DNA of 64,000 nucleotides from Sarcophilus harrisii (taxonomy: Eukaryota > Chordata > Mammalia > Dasyuromorphia > Dasyuridae). Made by a program: the position numbers and the translations under genes. This document shows positions 1 to 10,290 of the stretch, piece by piece. Where the stretch lies: NCBI RefSeq assembly GCF_902635505.1, contig NC_045427.1, positions 90,683,460 to 90,747,459 of the forward strand. Direction: 5' to 3'. Each line of letters opens with the position of its first letter. Position 1 is the first letter of the stretch. The notes beneath the pieces were generated by a model. The model worked only from the letters and a program-made list of their open reading frames with translations, did not search any database and had not been told where the DNA came from.

Positions 1-537
1 AGAGACACAGAGAAAAGACATACAAATAAACCCCAGGATCAACTCACACCAGTAGATATTTAAAGAATGCATTGTGGCCTTGGGTAAATGAATTTCAATT
101 ACTAGACTTTAATGGTGATTAATGGAATGAATTAATGGTTAGACTATTAATTTGTTGCTGAATATTTTGGTAGCCTAAGTTAAATATTTCTCAATTGCCT
201 TGTTATATTGACTGAAGGGCTTTAATCAAAGCCAACAAAAACATTTTATACATTAAGAACTTTAAAAGCCATGAATTTTGTTGAAAAGTAAACAGCTATT
301 TAAAGCATAAACAGTGGAGACATTTGAATTATGAAGGACTTTCTTCCTTAAATCTTGACTTTAGCAATTGTATATCCTACATCCTATAGTAAAAAAAACA
401 AATAAAAATTTCCATCAGTGTGGTCAATATTACCTTGTTTCATTAAATATGTATTCACCTATATTCTTACCTTATATATGTTTATGTATCATAAAAATGT
501 TTTAAGCACCTTTATTCAGTAGAGAAAAATCACCACT
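1..537. other. Unassigned AT-rich sequence
   Basis: No open frame, RNA gene or interspersed repeat could be recognised here. The stretch is AT-rich with short A runs near 390-410. Confidence 0.4.
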
Positions 538-861
538 CTATCCATACCCTTCATTCCTACAGAGGGGGTATAACTGCTCACTGCCCCATGTATAATGAGT
601 CCCAAATGGAAACTTGCCAAAGGCAAAGCCAATGGGAACACGATGACAAATGTCTGACTTGACTTCTATCCCCTTGTGAGTCCCAGGTAAAATACTGTAG
701 CATTTCCCTTTCCAGGCAGTAGCTTGCATAGGTACCTTGGGTGTTGGATAAGCTTGCCTATGGTTATTCTTCCATGATAGGAATGACAGGCCCTCTACTA
801 CCTCATTTTCCTTTAACTTGGATGGAGTCCATGAAAACAAATTTATTTTGTGCTGAATCAT
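538..861 (-). other. Unrecognised 107-codon open stretch
   Basis: A minus-strand frame stays open for 107 codons from an ATG to a stop. Its composition is more even than the AT-rich flanks and includes several Trp, Cys and Pro residues, for example WTPSKLKENE near the start and HYTWGSEQLYP near the end. There is no signal peptide, membrane segment or domain I can name. It could be a piece of a processed pseudogene, an exon, a fossil of a mobile element, or chance. No TATA box, splice signal or poly(A) tail was placed with confidence. I do not assign a function. Confidence 0.25.
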
Positions 862-974
862 AGTAGGTAAGGTATTGAAATAAAATTGAACTTGACCTCA
901 AATCTAAGACCATACCACTCACATGACATTTAGGATACACTTTCATGATTTATTTTGAGTTATATACTATATTA

Positions 975-1085
975 TGACTATATCTTATCTCCTAAAGATA
1001 TTGTAAGCTCTGAAAATTCAGAGATTGTCTCTTAAAACTGCCTTGCTGCCCTCCACAGGATCTAGCACAGCATGAAAAAGAAATA
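975..1085 (+). mobile_element. L2 3'-end remnant
   Basis: The order 'attgtaagctc ... agagattgtctc ... tctagcacag' follows the usual L2 3' UTR layout (a 'gtaagctccttgag', 'gggactgt' and 'agcacagtgcctgg' series). It is short and strongly diverged. Confidence 0.4.
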
Positions 1086-1304
1086 ATAATAATAATAGAA
1101 ATAATGTTTTTTCTTCCAGAAGGAAAAAAGTGTTCCTAATAAATAATAAACAAAATAAATAAATAATAAAATACATGGAAAAAATATATTGTGCAATGTT
1201 CTAGGTACTTTGGAATAGTTGTATAGAGGTACAGGAGGAAACAGAGATAGTAAACAAACACTGGAGTGCGGAGGAGCATGGCTCACCAAAGCAATCCATT
1301 AGAT

Positions 1305-1486
1305 CAGGGTTTCTTGTCTTTTTGTGCTGTTGGTCTGTTGGAAGTCTTGTGACTTCTTCTTAGAATATTGTTTTAAGTACATAAAATAAAATACAAAGGA
1401 TAATAAAAGACACCAAAGTGCTGAAAAACTATTATTGAAATATTTTTTATAAAACAAAATCATAGGCCCCAGATTAAGAACCCAAA
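1305..1486. mobile_element. Non-autonomous hAT-type DNA transposon
   Basis: The left end reads cagggtttcttgtct and the right end reads agattaagaaccc, which are imperfect inverted copies of each other. The interior contains the 'agaatattgttttaagtacataaaataaaatac' type block known from mammalian hAT MITEs. No clear 8-bp target duplication was found. It is an old non-coding copy. Confidence 0.5.
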
Positions 1487-1659
1487 TAATTGAATATGCA
1501 CTGAGATCCCCAGGGAACTTCCAGAACTCCTTTGGCTTCAGGCTAAAAGGGCATGTCATTTTGGGATGAATCAGCAAACCTCCAGACATTACAGAGTAGT
1601 ATGAACAATGGGCCACTCCAAATTTTCTTCTTCAGCCTAAAGCAGCAGCCCTTTCCCCT

Positions 1660-2280
1660 TTTAAAAACAATATTTAATTTTCCCTCAATTACATGCAAAT
1701 ATTTGTATGTATGTGTGTGTGTGTGTGTGTGTGTACACAATCGCCCACACACATATATATATTTATTTGGGGTTCCAAATTTTTTTTTTCTCTTCCTTCC
1801 CCCTCAACACTGAGACAGTAAGCAATCTGATATAGGTTGTACATTTGGAATCAGATAAAATGTATTTCTTTATTAGCCATTTTGTAGAAGAAAACTCAAA
1901 TCAAAAAAAGAAAGTGAAGAATCCCTCATTTTTATTCAGATACCATCAGTTCTTTCTCTGGAGGCAGATAGCAATTTTCATCATTAATTCTTTGAGATTG
2001 TAAAGAGTTTTGTATTGCCAAAAACAGTTGTGTCATTTATAGCTGATCATTATGCAGTATTGCTGTTCCTGTGTACAATTATTCTCTTGGTCCTGCTCAT
2101 TTCCCTCTGCATCAGTTCATGCAAGTCTTTCCATATTTTTTTTTCCTGAAATTATTTCGCTTGTCATTTATTATAGCACAATAATATTCTGTTACAATCA
2201 TATGCTACAACTTTTTCAGCTTTTTTCCAATTGATGAGAATCCACTCCATTTCCAAATCTTAGCCACTAAAAAAGCCCTT
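1660..2280 (-). mobile_element. L1 3' end (5'-truncated)
   Basis: In reverse complement this matches the marsupial L1 3' UTR and the last part of ORF2. Plus-strand marks are the 'cagtaagcaatctgatatagg' type block near 1820, 'ctgctcatttccctctgcatcagttcatg' near 2094-2120, and 'caattgatgagaatccactcc' near 2230. It is truncated before most of ORF2. A TG microsatellite lies near its 3' end. Confidence 0.8.
1703..1735. repeat. (TG)n microsatellite
   Basis: A run of TG dinucleotides begins after a short TATG-containing lead-in and is followed by a separate short CA/TA run at 1745-1762. Confidence 0.95.
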
Positions 2281-2479
2281 TAACTCTGGAAACATAGATA
2301 TCCCCAGAAGTTTCCTGGAGAAATCAATAGAGGTTCTTTAGGATAAACTATCCTCATATGAATGCTACATCTAACTCAATCTAATTACATATGTTTTAGG
2401 GTTTCTGTGAACTGAGGAAAATTACTATCATGAAATTTTCCATTTTAACTAGATTATTTGGAAATAATTTCAAAGAATC

Positions 2480-2790
2480 GCCAAATCTCAGAGCTGGAAG
2501 GAACTTGAAAGACTTCCTAGCACAATACATATCAGAATAGTAATCTCTTCCATAACATATCTGAAAAGTGACCATATAATCTTGCTTAAATGCCTTTTGT
2601 GAGTTCCAACTCACTTACTCCCAAAGCAACCCAATTGTTAGGAAACGTTTTTATTCCTTAATTCTAAATTTGCTTCCTTAAAATTTCTGCCCATTCTTCC
2701 TAGTTTCTCTTTGGGAACAAAAATAACAGGTTTTGTGATTCTTCCATGTAATAATCTTTCAAACACTTGAAAGTAATTACCAACTCTGCC
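2480..2790. mobile_element. L3/CR1-type LINE 3' remnant
   Basis: The string 'cagagctggaaggaacttgaaagacttcct' followed by 'ccaattgttaggaaacgttttt', 'ttcctagtttctctttgggaacaa' and 'tttcaaacacttgaaag' follows the order of an old CR1/L3 3' region seen in many amniotes. It is diverged and the strand was not settled. Confidence 0.45.
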
Positions 2791-2807
2791 TTAATTCTAC
2801 AGATTTC

Positions 2808-3074
2808 AATTGTTGTTCAGTCATTTTTCAATCATTTCAGTCTCTGTGATCTTTTTTGGAGTTTTCTTGGCAAAGATACTTTCTTAACAAAGATGCTTGA
2901 TTTGCCATTTCCTTCTCCATCTCACTTTAAAAATGAGGAAACTGAGGTAAAATGGAATTAAGTGACTTTCCCAGGGTCACACAGTTTAGTAATTGTCAGA
3001 CAAGATTTGAAATCAGGAAGATGAGATTTCCTCCAGATCCAGCACTCTACCTACTAAGCCACTTAGCTGCCCAA
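2808..3074 (-). mobile_element. Marsupial MIR/CORE-type SINE, near full length
   Basis: In reverse complement the element starts with the tRNA-derived head (gggcagctaagtggc) and runs through 'aagtcactt' to a 'gttgttcagtc' type 3' part. On the plus strand 'gaggaaactgagg', 'cccagggtcacacag' and 'aagccacttagctgccc' are visible. Such SINEs carry an internal Pol III promoter in the head, but this copy is decayed. Confidence 0.8.
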
Positions 3075-3264
3075 TTAAATAGTAAATTAAATATAACAAT
3101 TTCCTCAACAAATCTTTAAATTGTATGATCAGAGTCCTTCTCTATGTTGGTGGTCTTAAATAATCAAGGTACTTCCTAAAATGCAACACCCAGATCTATA
3201 CTCAATACTCTTGATATGACCTCATAACTATAGACTAGTCTGTTCCAATTCTGATACTCACATG

Positions 3265-3415
3265 TTATATCATTATGGACAAGTTTTTAAAATTCTCTTA
3301 GTTTCCATTTCTTTACCTTTAAACTATTTCATAGTGTTATGAGACTCAAATGAGATGAAATGTTATATACTTATCAAAATAAAATCATATATTATTAGTT
3401 ACTCAATTAGTATAC
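3265..3415 (+). mobile_element. MIR-type SINE 3' part
   Basis: The order 'ggacaagtttttaaaattctcttagtttcc', 'gagactcaaatgagatgaaatg' and 'ttattagtta' matches the core and 3' tail of MIR/CORE SINEs. Confidence 0.5.
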
Positions 3416-4589
3416 ATTTCTTAAATACTTGCTAGGTTCCAGGTACTGCAACAGGCATTTTGAATGACAAAATAAAAAATTTTCTATTTACAAACAGCTT
3501 ATTATTTATTTTTCCGTTTTCATGACTTATGTCAATCATTCTCTTAAGCAACTGGCTACTGTACATAACTAGTCAGCAAATTGATTTTTTTAGTTCCCTC
3601 TTAATTATTGATTCACAAATGACTCTTTTAAGTGTGAATATTTCTCGAGGAGTTTAGTTAAATAATTATTAATTAAAGAACAGAAATATTAAAACCGAGA
3701 CAACTTATTATTGCTTTTTTGTTAATTATGGTGTTTGAGTTAGTGGGGTTGGTTTCATTCTTGAGTTTTTGCTCTCAATATATACATCAGTAAGAAGAAA
3801 GGGGAAAAAAAATATTTTGTTTTAAGTTAATTAAAAAAATTTAACTAAAAGGCCAGTAGCAACTTTGTATAAAAAGTCAATTTCAACTTCAATTTTAGTT
3901 GTCTTCTATTCTTCTTTATAGACGATCCTTTAACATTTAATATTTAAACCTAATTGATTCTACAACTGCTTTAACTGATCATTATTTCTACCACTTTTCC
4001 ATATTATAATTATATCTCATATAATCTATTCATAAATTGAGATCATTATTTATATTATTAATTATAATATATAATTATATTAGAATCTAGCAAATTATAT
4101 CAGGTCAAGAACCTCCAAATCAATAGTGAAAAGAAAATCTCTTAGAACATTTTTTATTTATTCTTTTAAACAATATTATATATTTTCAGGTTTCTGAAAA
4201 AGTTTTATTCACATGGTAATTAAGACAATACTACATATTTCTTTTGTTTTACTTTGAAAGGTTGTATACATTGCTTCATACATAGCGCAAATAAGTATCA
4301 TAGGTTAATGATTCAAAAAGATCAGAAATAATCATTTCAATATTGATTTTTATGTGAATATCTATCTTTAATCATCTTAAGGCATTTTCATATCTTTGAT
4401 ATACTTTATATTATATGGTTCACATGCCCTTTTTTTGGCCTTTATTTTATACGGCTATAATTATATGGCAATTTAAGATTATCTTCTATAATCAAATAAA
4501 ATATCTTATTATTTTTAAATTTTTTGTTCTTATTTGATTTTATTACTTTACAAATATTTTCCTGGTATCTTTTCTTTTTACATAATATT
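3416..4589. other. AT-rich stretch, mostly unassigned
   Basis: The first 100 bases resemble the old 'acttgctaggttccaggtactg' repeat piece that recurs in the window. The rest is very AT-rich, with alternating TA/ATTA motifs near 4040-4090, and carries no gene that I can see. Confidence 0.4.
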
Positions 4590-4985
4590 TCTTTCTGAAT
4601 ATATTATTCCTTTACCTAGCAACCCCTCTCATAACAAAAAAATTTTAAAAAAGAAAGAAATAACAAAAACCATTAAAAAAATGAGCATTAAACATCTAGA
4701 ATGCATTGCTTTAAATCCATAGAACTATACCTCTACTAAGAAGAGATGAGGTGTATTTTCTCATCTTTTCATGATTATTATGACCATACAGAATTCATTT
4801 TCTAGTTGATCTTTCCATTTAAATTATCATCATCATTTATATTGCTTTACTTATTTTCATGATTCACTAATATCATTTCATCTAAGTCTTCCTATTTTTC
4901 TTTGAATTTTTCACATTTAATCTTTCTTAAAATATTATGCATTTATATCCACGTGCTTCAATTTGTTAGTCATTCTTCAATTAAT
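4590..4985 (-). mobile_element. Old L1 3' UTR/ORF2 end
   Basis: The block 'tagcaacccctctcataacaaa' near 4617 and the later series around 4850-4980 ('tttcatctaagtcttcct', 'ttagtcattcttcaatt') match an old marsupial L1 3' end read in reverse complement. It is strongly diverged. Confidence 0.45.
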
Positions 4986-4989
4986 GTTC

Positions 4990-5300
4990 ATATCTCAAAC
5001 AGAATTCATTCTCCTTCCCTCCAATCCCTCACTTCTTCCCAACTCCTTTGAGGGCACTGTTATTCTCCAAGTGACCCAGGTACACTCAGTGTCAAACTCA
5101 ACTACTTATTCACACTTAACCTAACATGGTGCCAAATCTTGTCATTACTACATTTATGTCTCTTCTATGTACCAGTTTTATTCTACTTTTATAGCCACCA
5201 CCCTGGGCTATGCTCATTATCACTTCCTTCCTAGGCTATTGCTAAAGCCTTTTGGATAGCTTAATGTCTATCTCCATTTATTCACTACCATGCTTTAGTT
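4990..5300 (+). mobile_element. L2 fragment (ORF2 3' part)
   Basis: Characteristic L2 steps are seen: 'ccaaatcttgtcattactac', 'agccaccaccctgggctatgctcattatcacttccttcctaggctattgc' and 'taaagcctttt'. These equal the 'ctcatcacctc...tggactattgcaatagcc' part of L2. Confidence 0.7.
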
Positions 5301-5404
5301 TTTTTTTTTTTTTTTTTCCTATGTTTCTCTATAAGAGGAGCAAAAGAAATAGGGGAAGGAGGAGGAGAAGGAGAAGAAAGAGAAAGTGAAAGGAGGAGAG
5401 AATA
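5299..5404. repeat. Poly(T) run followed by a purine tract
   Basis: A run of 19 T at 5299-5317 is followed from about 5331 by some 70 bases that are almost entirely A and G (gga/gaa units). Confidence 0.9.
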
Positions 5405-7637
5405 ATACAACTTGGGAACACAGTTATATGTTTGCTTTACAGGAGAATGAGATAAAAGTTAGACATCGATGTCTTTTCTTCTAAGAGATCTGTGGAAAGA
5501 ATCCAGGTAGAAGGGATCAAGATGGCAACAATAGAGGGAGGTGAAATCTAAGAGCCAGATTAATACCAGGAAGCCCTAAGGTTTTACCCTAACACCAACC
5601 ATCCTTATCCTCAAAACAGTTTCTAAACTCTGGCAACATTATGTGGACCTATAGGACCTTAATTCTTCAGGTTCAATTTGAGCAAAGTTAGATGTATGGA
5701 TAAGGGTTTTAAATGAACCAGTCTCAGGAGAAGTAGTAGACAGAAAGAAGCAACTGTGATTATTTCTGTACTATTATAACAAGTTATGTGGAATAAATGA
5801 TAATGTACAATAAAAAGTCACATATGAAGCTTAATGATAAAACAGAAAGATAAAATTTTGACAAATATTATTTATCAACTACTATAAATCATAAATTAGA
5901 TCCTGGAAAAAACAAATATCAGAAAATAAAATACTGGATTCTTGCTTGTAAGAGATAATATGATACTGTGTACCTTCCAAACTTTGGTAAGGACTTGTAT
6001 CCTGATATATTATCACACACCCAAACATTGTTTGATGGAAAAACCTTTTAGTCTAAAAGGCAGATAGAACACTTCCATTAATATCAGTTCTGAACCTGAG
6101 GGAAAAAAAATAGGCTAAGATTTCCATCCTAAAACTTACAAACTTCTGACAGTCTCTTGTTACTCTTTCATATTTTTTATTTAATTCTGTTCTCTATTTT
6201 ATAAAAGAATAAATAATGATAGCAAGAGGGAGATGTTTTTGTGTCATCTCTAATCAATTAGAAAAAGTGAGTATTCTTAACTGAATCAAGGATCCTTGTT
6301 TTATACTTACTCTCTAGTTTCCTGCTCCTATCACCCTATTTTTATTTTTCTCCACGTCCTTTTCCTTCTAGTTTCTGCTAAAACAAAGAGGCAAAAAATA
6401 AACCTTTCCCCTATATACTCACCCAGAAGTTATGTCAATGTCATTGCTGCATTAATTAGTTCTCGAGGATAAGAAATAATGAAGTAACTACAGATTGAAG
6501 ACTGAAGACACTAGGCACTTCTAGAGCCTATACAAACTTCTTTCTACTACCTTGAGGTCAGAAAAATCACCAGTGGTTTCCAGGGCTAGTTTCTTCCCTA
6601 TTCACAGATACATTGAGAATCCTTTATCTTAATGTGCCTCAGGCAGTTCTTCTGCTATCTTATTTTTTATAAAACTCCTGAAACTTTGGTTGCCATAAAT
6701 ACTCAGGTTCATTGTTTCCCACATACTTCTCTACTACACTAACAAAAGAAACACATTATTGGAGTGATTTTACTATTCCCTATTTCATCCTCTGGTCATT
6801 AGAATCACAGGAAGTGCAGCAGTTCCTAACATTGTGGTGGACTGGCTTCATTAAGTATCTTTCTCAGAAAAAGATTTTTTAGAATTGAAGTTATACACAG
6901 ACACATTAGTCTATGACGGCTAAAACCCAGTTTTTCTACTTGGAACAAATGCAAGGGCTTAGAATACAATGAAATCATCCATAGAGAAAGACAGGACTGA
7001 AATGCATCTAGATTCTATGTGTGTGACTCTCTATATGGAGCCATTCAATTGTACTAGACCTAATTCAGAGGGGAAAGGCAGGCAGCACAAAAGAAATTCA
7101 GCAATCTAGCTAGTGAGACAGGACTCACACGCCAAACAACTGAAGAATATCCGTAAAAAACACCACAGCAGTAAGTGTGAGTCAATATACAGCAGTAGAA
7201 CTTTACTGACATCACTAGCTTTGACAACCTTTTCCCGATAAATAATCCAGTGAAAAGGGATAGCGGGCAGAATCATAGTCAGAATTATGAAGAATTCGTC
7301 TCTCAAATGCCTCTGCACCCACCCAATATTTATCATGGAATAGAAGTAGTGGGTAAGTGCACTTGAAAGATGGATGACCACCAGGAGGCACTATGACCCA
7401 ACCATATGTAAGTAGGATGCCTTGATCAACATATCAAAATCCTCTGGACTCATATCTAATTTAAAAAAACATTTATTAAGCCCTATAAGGATAGGAAAGC
7501 TATATGGGATAAAATATCTAAACCACTATGGCATATAAATGTGGAGAAACACATGGTTTGTTCTCATGGAACTATTTCAGGTGTCTTACACCACATTTAA
7601 TAGACTTCTTCAGTGATTCACTGCTGATTACAAAATG
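5405..7637. other. Unassigned stretch
   Basis: No recognised gene. A short 'aagggatcaagatggcaaca' motif near 5512 resembles the start of an L1 5' UTR but is too short to call. A minus-strand open frame of 91 codons at 7106-7381 has no recognisable family. The rest shows no clear repeat. Confidence 0.35.
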
Positions 7638-7661
7638 AAAAAGAAAAAAAAAAAAAAAAAA
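7638..7661. repeat. Poly(A) run
   Basis: An almost pure A run with one G near the start. No retroelement body could be tied to it. Confidence 0.9.
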
Positions 7662-8229
7662 GACCCAAATCTTTGATAATCTGGTGAAACCCGACATTTC
7701 TCAGAATACTTTTTTGATGCCCAACTTCATAATTGAAACTGAAAATGATGCATTTTTTCCTATCCAAGTTTATAAATTCTCTGAAATTCAAGAACTTCTA
7801 TCTTAAAAGAGAAAGCATTGGCAGAATAGTTGGTGTCCCTTGCAGATGGGGAATCAATTATGAAATTCAGTCCCTAGAAAGGCAGTCAATCTGGCTGGGA
7901 AACCAGAGTGCACATAACCCTTGACAATAGCCAAAGTCAGTCATTCTGAGACTGAATAGGTTACCTGTTAAAAGAAGGTAAGTTCGAAGACATTTTTAAT
8001 GAGAATAGTAACTGACTTTTTCACCTATAAAATAGTTATGCTTCATCTGAATTAGCAGTTCTTAGCTAATCAAATAATTATCTGCTGTGTATTATTAAAT
8101 GTTCAACTTTATATTAGATGCCATAAAATTAAAGACACTCCACTCTATTGACTAGGTTTTTTTTTTTTTTTAAACTTCTTAAAGAAAGAAACATTTCTTA
8201 CAATTTCCAAAAGTACTTAGACCCATCCA

Positions 8230-8687
8230 ATCTGCATCTCCATCTCCTCTTGACAGGACAATTGCAGAAGTTTCTATTTGCTCTCCTTATGTCAGTTCTC
8301 TCCCCTCTCCAATCCAAACTCAATTCAGCTTCCAGTGATATTCATAAAATACAGAATTGATGATGCTATCCTCTTGCTCAACAAACTGAGATCATCTTGC
8401 TTATTATTTCTATAATCAAATACCTCCTATTTTTTATGTATTTTACAATCCAAATTGGATTTCTTGGTGATTATCACATGACATTCTATCTTTCATATCT
8501 TTGTATGGGACGTCCCACATGCTTATAATGTACTTTCCTTTCAATTATATGTTTCAGAATCACTATAGTTTTTCAAATCTCCACTCTAATACACGGTCCA
8601 GTATGAGCCATTACCTATTCCCTCTTCCTTCATTGTGAGGGTCTCGCTCATAAAATTATCTTGTATTTAAAGATATTTTTGTATATG

Positions 8688-8731
<44 letters not shown>

Positions 8732-8870
8732 TGTTATCTCCTTAATAGAAAATAAAGACCTTAGGATCAGGAACTGTTTTATTTTTCAATTTATATCCTC
8801 AATATCTAGCAGGCTTACTGGCAAATAGTTGGTACTTGAATTCATGATTAGTTGATTGATATTCAGCAAA
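8230..8870 (+). mobile_element. Decayed L2 3' region
   Basis: The sequence follows L2 order: 'ctctccaatccaaactcaattcagcttccagtgat', 'gctatcctcttgctcaacaaactgaga' and later 'gttatctccttaatagaaaataaagaccttaggatcaggaactg' with 'aatatctagcaggc' and 'ggtacttgaattcatga'. An AT microsatellite interrupts it. Confidence 0.65.
8691..8728. repeat. (AT)n microsatellite
   Basis: About 19 AT units lie inside the decayed L2 copy. The run is self-complementary and likely to be length-variable. Confidence 0.95.
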
Positions 8871-8924
8871 TACTTATTTCTGTACTGCTTGATTGCAAAC
8901 TAATTGGTTCTCTTCACCCTCTAT

Positions 8925-9985
8925 ACTATTTTGCTTGGTGATCTCATCAACTCCCATAGGTTCAATTATTATCTTATGCAGATGACTCTGAGAGCTATTT
9001 ATTTAGCCTTAATCTCTTTTCTGACCTCCAGACTTGCATTTTGAACTGCCTTTTAGATATCTTGAATCAAATGTGTCTTAGATATCTTAAATTCAACTTG
9101 TCTAAAACTGAACTCCTCATCTCCCTACCATCTGTAGATTCTTCCCTCTTCCTAACTTCTCTACCAATAGTAAGTGCAAAATCATCATCTTAGTTTCTTG
9201 GATTTACCACATAGGCACCATTCTTAAAGCTATATTCTCATATATCCATATCTAATTCGTTTCTAAGTATTATTGTTAATATCTTAATAATATCTTTCTT
9301 ATATCCCTTTCTCTCTTTGGACACTACTACCATCCTCATGAAGGTCCTTATCACCTCACACCTGAAATATTGAAAAAGTCTGCTGATTGGCTCCGTGTCT
9401 CAAATTATCCCCATTAGATTACATTGTCCATTCAGTTGTCCAATTCATCTTCCTAAAACATCTATGTCAACCCTTCTTCAGTAAATTGTATTTACTCCTT
9501 TCAGGATCAAACCCTCCATCTCATCCTTCCAGGATCAAACCCTCCATCTCGTGTTTAAAATCATTTATAACCTAGCTTACTACTTTCCAGTCTTCTTCCA
9601 TTTTATTTACTTCCAAGGTCTCTAAGATCTAGTGAAACTGCTTTCTATTCCCTATATAAAATACTGCATCTCCAGATTTGATGAGTTTTCACTGACTGTC
9701 CTCCATGACTACAATTCTCTCCTTTCTCATCCTCATCACTGAGTTTTCCTGGCTTCCTTAAGATCTGAGATAAAAAGCTACCTTCTTCAAGAAGTCTTTC
9801 CTGATCTAAGTCATGGTGTCTTCCCTCTGACTTTCTCACATATATCCTATATGCATAATATGTTGGTTATATCTTTTCTGTAGAAAGTTGTTTGCATATT
9901 CTTTTTCTTCTGTAGTTTCAGCATTTTAACTCAGTGTCTGGCACATGGTAGGGGCTTAATAAATATTTCTTGATTCACTATAATA
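8925..9985 (+). mobile_element. L2 LINE, about 1 kb of ORF2 3' end and 3' UTR
   Basis: This is the best L2 copy in the window. L2 is a non-LTR retrotransposon whose ORF2 encodes an endonuclease and reverse transcriptase. Visible in order are 'gtgatctcatcaactcccat', 'cagatgactctgagagctatttatttagcc', 'gacctccagacttgc', 'aactgccttttagatatcttgaat', 'acttgtctaaaactgaactc', 'catcctcatgaaggtccttatcacctcacacctg', 'gtccaattcatcttcctaaaac', 'tttataacctagctta', 'gttttcactgactgtcctccatg', 'agaagtctttcctgatct', and the 3' end 'gtgtctggcacatggtaggggcttaataaatatt'. The frame is decayed throughout. A local 28-bp duplication lies at 9497-9552. It is ancient and immobile. Confidence 0.85.
9497..9552. repeat. 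28-bp tandem duplication within L2
   Basis: The string aggatcaaaccctccatctc occurs at 9503 and again at 9531, giving two 28-bp units with almost no divergence. The host L2 has a single copy of this 'ccaggatcaaata' region, so this looks like a later local duplication. Confidence 0.85.
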
Positions 9986-10164
9986 AATACTTGACTTTTT
10001 ATTGAAAAAAGCAGATATGTAGTCATGTAGCCTGAGGTTGGTTAGGAAGTTTTTCATGGAATAGGTCTTAAATCACTACAAACTTGAGTCAGCTCTGTGC
10101 TATTGTCTTCAGTCTTCAAACTTCAAACCATGACATAGCCACCCTTGTATTATCTCATCCACTC

Positions 10165-10290
10165 TGACTTGCTTTCCTATGTGTGTTATTCTCTTTTATT
10201 GGAAAGTAAGCTCCTTGAGCTCAGGGATGATCTTAGTCTTTTATATTTGTATCTTTGATACTTTGCATAGTGCATTATAATAAACACATA
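10165..10290 (+). mobile_element. L2 3'-tail remnant
   Basis: The order 'attggaaagtaagctccttgagctcagggatg', 'ttatatttgtatctttg' and 'tgcatagtgcattataataaac' is the usual L2 3' UTR tail. Confidence 0.65.

Noticed and set aside
5512-5560. L1 5'-UTR start
   Set aside because: Only 'ggatcaagatggcaaca' resembles it. The following sequence does not continue as L1.
7106-7381. 91-codon minus-strand open frame
   Set aside because: Hydrophobic, AT-driven composition without a recognisable motif. A different frame of the same stretch is equally readable, so there is no support for a gene.
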